NCBI GenBank assembly: GCA_023823795.1
Contig: CP085710.1
Coordinates: 3,994,001 to 4,058,000, forward strand
DNA: 64,000 bases
From: Bacillus sp. F19
Lineage (GTDB): Bacteria > Bacillota > Bacilli > Bacillales > Bacillaceae
Reading direction: 5' to 3'
Below the pieces are notes generated by a model, which saw only the letters and a list, made by a program, of their open reading frames with translations, did not search any database and was not told the origin of the DNA. A program made the translations under genes and the position numbers. Positions 62,535 through 64,000 of this stretch are shown here, piece by piece; the first letter of the stretch is position 1, and each line of letters opens with the position of its first letter.

Positions 62535-62765
62535 ATGATGTTTTTTTGTGAATTCAGTCCGTTTGGCAGCATCAATCAAAAAGGCATCTGCACGATTTGC
62601 AACCGGTTTGAAGAAGTTGGGATGTTTACTGCAGAAATTAAAGGAAACGAACCTGGAACTTTCATTAAACGCGGCAATTATATTTGCCAGGACCCTCATA
62701 CGTGCAATCAGAATATCACTTCATTGACGAAGTTAAATGATTTTCTGGCCTGGATGAAAAAATAG
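62535..62765 (+). CDS. Stand-alone FusB-type treble-clef zinc finger protein
   Basis: A 76-residue protein. CTICNRFEEVGMF (about residues 20-32) and NYICQDPHTCNQNIT (about 53-67) give a CxxC plus Cx5C metal site, followed by LNDFLAWMKK. This is the layout of the C-terminal zinc finger of the FusB/FBP elongation factor G-binding proteins, which free EF-G from the ribosome and confer fusidic acid tolerance. The ~140-residue helical N-terminal domain of FusB is missing and no trace lies upstream. AAGGGG sits only 0-3 bases before ATG 62535/62538, so the exact start is unsure. Fourteen bases separate it from the downstream gene. Confidence 0.72.
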   Translation: MMFFCEFSPFGSINQKGICTICNRFEEVGMFTAEIKGNEPGTFIKRGNYICQDPHTCNQNITSLTKLNDFLAWMKK

Positions 62766-62788
62766 CTCTTATAACCTAGGTGATCGGA

Positions 62789-63580
62789 ATGGATGGGGAA
62801 AAAAGAATGAATGAACTCAATGGATTATTCCGAAAACGAATCGGCTTTCCTGAATACGCAAAAATCACTTTTCAAGATTTGGACGAAGTTCTTGAAAAAA
62901 CGGCGAAGGCCATTCCATTTGAAAACTTATGCATCATAGATAACAAGACTTTAGAGATCAGCAAAGAGAACTTAATCTCTAAAGTGCTGATCAGGAAACA
63001 AGGCGGTCTTTGTTATGAGCTGAATCCCCTTTTCTATTTTTTCCTGATGGAAAACGATTTTCCTGCAAAATTGGTCCAAGGGATTGTTTATGATCATGCT
63101 GCAAAAGACTGGAGCAGAACCGGCAATACCCACGCAGCCATCCTCCTTATGGAAAATGAGCAAACCTATCTAATAGATACCGGGTTTGGGGGAAATCTGC
63201 CGCTTAAACCCGTTCCTTTGAATGGTAAAATCATTTCCTCTGAGAGAGGGCAATTCAGAATTACGAAGACTCCTGATCTACAAAAGGATCACTGCCTGGA
63301 AATGAAGCTGAAATATAAAGATAAGGAATGGAAAAAAGGATATGCTTTTGATTCTGAAAGCATTTATATGACTGAACTGAACGAAATTCAAGAAATCATC
63401 CTTGATTCAGCGGAATCACCTTTTAATAAAAATCGCTTGCTGACCAGATTTACTGAAAATGGAAACATCACATTGACAGACACATCCTTTACACAGTCTG
63501 TGAATGGTGAAGTGAAGAAAGAATCAATAGACAAAGCTAATTTTGAATCACTTGCTGAGAAATATTTTAACATGAAGTAA
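62789..63580 (+). CDS. Arylamine N-acetyltransferase
   Basis: A 263-residue NAT family enzyme transferring acetyl from acetyl-CoA to aromatic amines or similar. The triad is complete: Cys in KQGGLCYELNPLF (about 69-81), His in NTHAAILL (about 112-119) and Asp in YLIDTGFGG (about 127-135). The usual Arg-Gly-Gly before the Cys is Gln-Gly-Gly here. Start: ATG 62789 with AGGTGATC upstream; ATG 62807 is the alternative. It is probably co-transcribed with the zinc finger gene. Confidence 0.88.
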   Translation: MDGEKRMNELNGLFRKRIGFPEYAKITFQDLDEVLEKTAKAIPFENLCIIDNKTLEISKENLISKVLIRKQGGLCYELNPLFYFFLMENDFPAKLVQGIVYDHAAKDWSRTGNTHAAILLMENEQTYLIDTGFGGNLPLKPVPLNGKIISSERGQFRITKTPDLQKDHCLEMKLKYKDKEWKKGYAFDSESIYMTELNEIQEIILDSAESPFNKNRLLTRFTENGNITLTDTSFTQSVNGEVKKESIDKANFESLAEKYFNMK

Positions 63581-63585
63581 AACGC

Positions 63586-63613
63586 AAAAAAGCTGCCCGC
63601 CGGCAGCTTTTTT
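63586..63613. terminator. Bidirectional terminator between the NAT gene and ytmB
   Basis: AAAAAAGCTGCC/GGCAGCTTTTTT with a 4-base loop. Confidence 0.9.
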
Positions 63614-63623
63614 CGTATGAATG

Positions 63624-63866
63624 TTAATTTGTAGATTTCAGCGCAATCAGCTGGTAAGTCAAAATGGTTTTAGAATCAGAGAGCTCAAGTTTTTTAATCA
63701 GAGCCTGTCCGCTTACTTCCCCTTCTTTTGTTTTTCTGACTTCAACGGGAATCTCCAGCGGATAAATGCGATAGCCCTCTTTTTCGAGAGAAAAAAGATT
63801 CTCTTCTAATCGGTTTTCTCTCCCTTTTGTCACGATCATCGTGTTCAATTCTAAAGGCATACCCAT
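63624..63866 (-). CDS. ytmB: YtmB, DUF2584 family protein
   Basis: An 80-residue soluble beta-rich protein (MGMPLELNTMIVTKGRENRL to KTILTYQLIALKSTN) nearly colinear with B. subtilis YtmB. Function is unknown. The ATG at 63866 has GGAG 8 bases upstream; the longest frame adds 27 unconserved residues. Confidence 0.92.
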   Translation of the reverse strand: MGMPLELNTMIVTKGRENRLEENLFSLEKEGYRIYPLEIPVEVRKTKEGEVSGQALIKKLELSDSKTILTYQLIALKSTN

Positions 63867-63994
63867 CTTAATCACTCCTTTTTCATATAACGTTATTTTA
63901 ACATATTTATTTAGCCCGATTCCTGATTTTATTGCTTTTTCATCCAAGAAGTCAGCTCTCTTACTACTTTTCGGTTAACTGCAGGAGGAAAATA

Positions 63995-64000
63995 ATGCGT
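63995..64000 (+). CDS. Start of a gene cut by the window end
   Basis: ATGCGT with a perfect AGGAGG (63983-63988) 6 bases upstream. Only two codons are visible. In B. subtilis ytmA (an alpha/beta hydrolase gene) follows ytmB, but identity cannot be judged here. Confidence 0.55.

Overview
The window is about 64 kb of low-GC Firmicute chromosome. Gene content and order (aroA, ytxJHG, murC, sftA, ytpRQP, ytoP, ytnP, trmB, amyX, pbuO, leuS, ytrA-F, ytqAB, ytpBA, asnB, metK, pckA, ytmB) follow the ytx-ytm part of the Bacillus subtilis chromosome closely, so this is a Bacillaceae member. AGGAGG-type ribosome sites, frequent TTG/GTG starts, a SAM-I riboswitch on metK and a T-box on leuS agree with that. 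Gene symbols below are by recognised sequence plus shared order; the species cannot be named from this alone.

Layout: 1-4.4 kb holds aroA (with a probable ccpA promoter running off the left edge), a shrunken FtsA-like remnant, a methyltransferase and the stress operon ytxGHJ with recognisable sigma-H and sigma-B promoters. 4.5-8.5 kb holds an M29 aminopeptidase and murC, with an IS1182-type element inserted in their shared terminator. 9-20 kb is a mainly minus-strand housekeeping block (sftA, ytpRQP, a lipoprotein, ytoQ, a DUF84 phosphatase, ytoP, ytzB, ytnP, trmB, ytzH/ytmP). 20.6-37.7 kb holds pullulanase, a broken lipid kinase gene (ytlR), ytlQ, an LrgAB pair, thpR, a cysteine synthase, MFS, dipeptidase, the purine permease pbuO, ytzE, rsuA, the lipid II flippase ytgP, ytfP and small sporulation-type genes. 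37.9-41.2 kb is leuS with its T-box, and ytvB. 41.7-48.5 kb is an MFS exporter with an attenuator-like leader, a 52-bp tandem repeat array and the ytr antibiotic-response ABC operon with its operator. 49-54.8 kb holds the ytqA-mnmM tRNA modification pair, a second copy of the same IS (again exactly in a terminator), the ytpB-ytpA terpene/lipid pair and ytoA. 55-64 kb holds PAP2, a glycosyltransferase, asnB, metK, pckA, a stand-alone FusB-type zinc finger protein, an arylamine N-acetyltransferase and ytmB.

Most of the window is conserved core genome. The unusual content is between genes: two nearly identical 1545-bp insertion sequences, each flanked by a 24-bp duplication that is precisely a rho-independent terminator hairpin; seven 52-bp tandem repeats; a family of dispersed hairpin-bearing repeats; decayed TTTATCAGC arrays; and two damaged genes (ytlR with one in-frame TGA, and the FtsA-like remnant). 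No CRISPR array, rRNA, tRNA, prophage or obvious defence system was seen.
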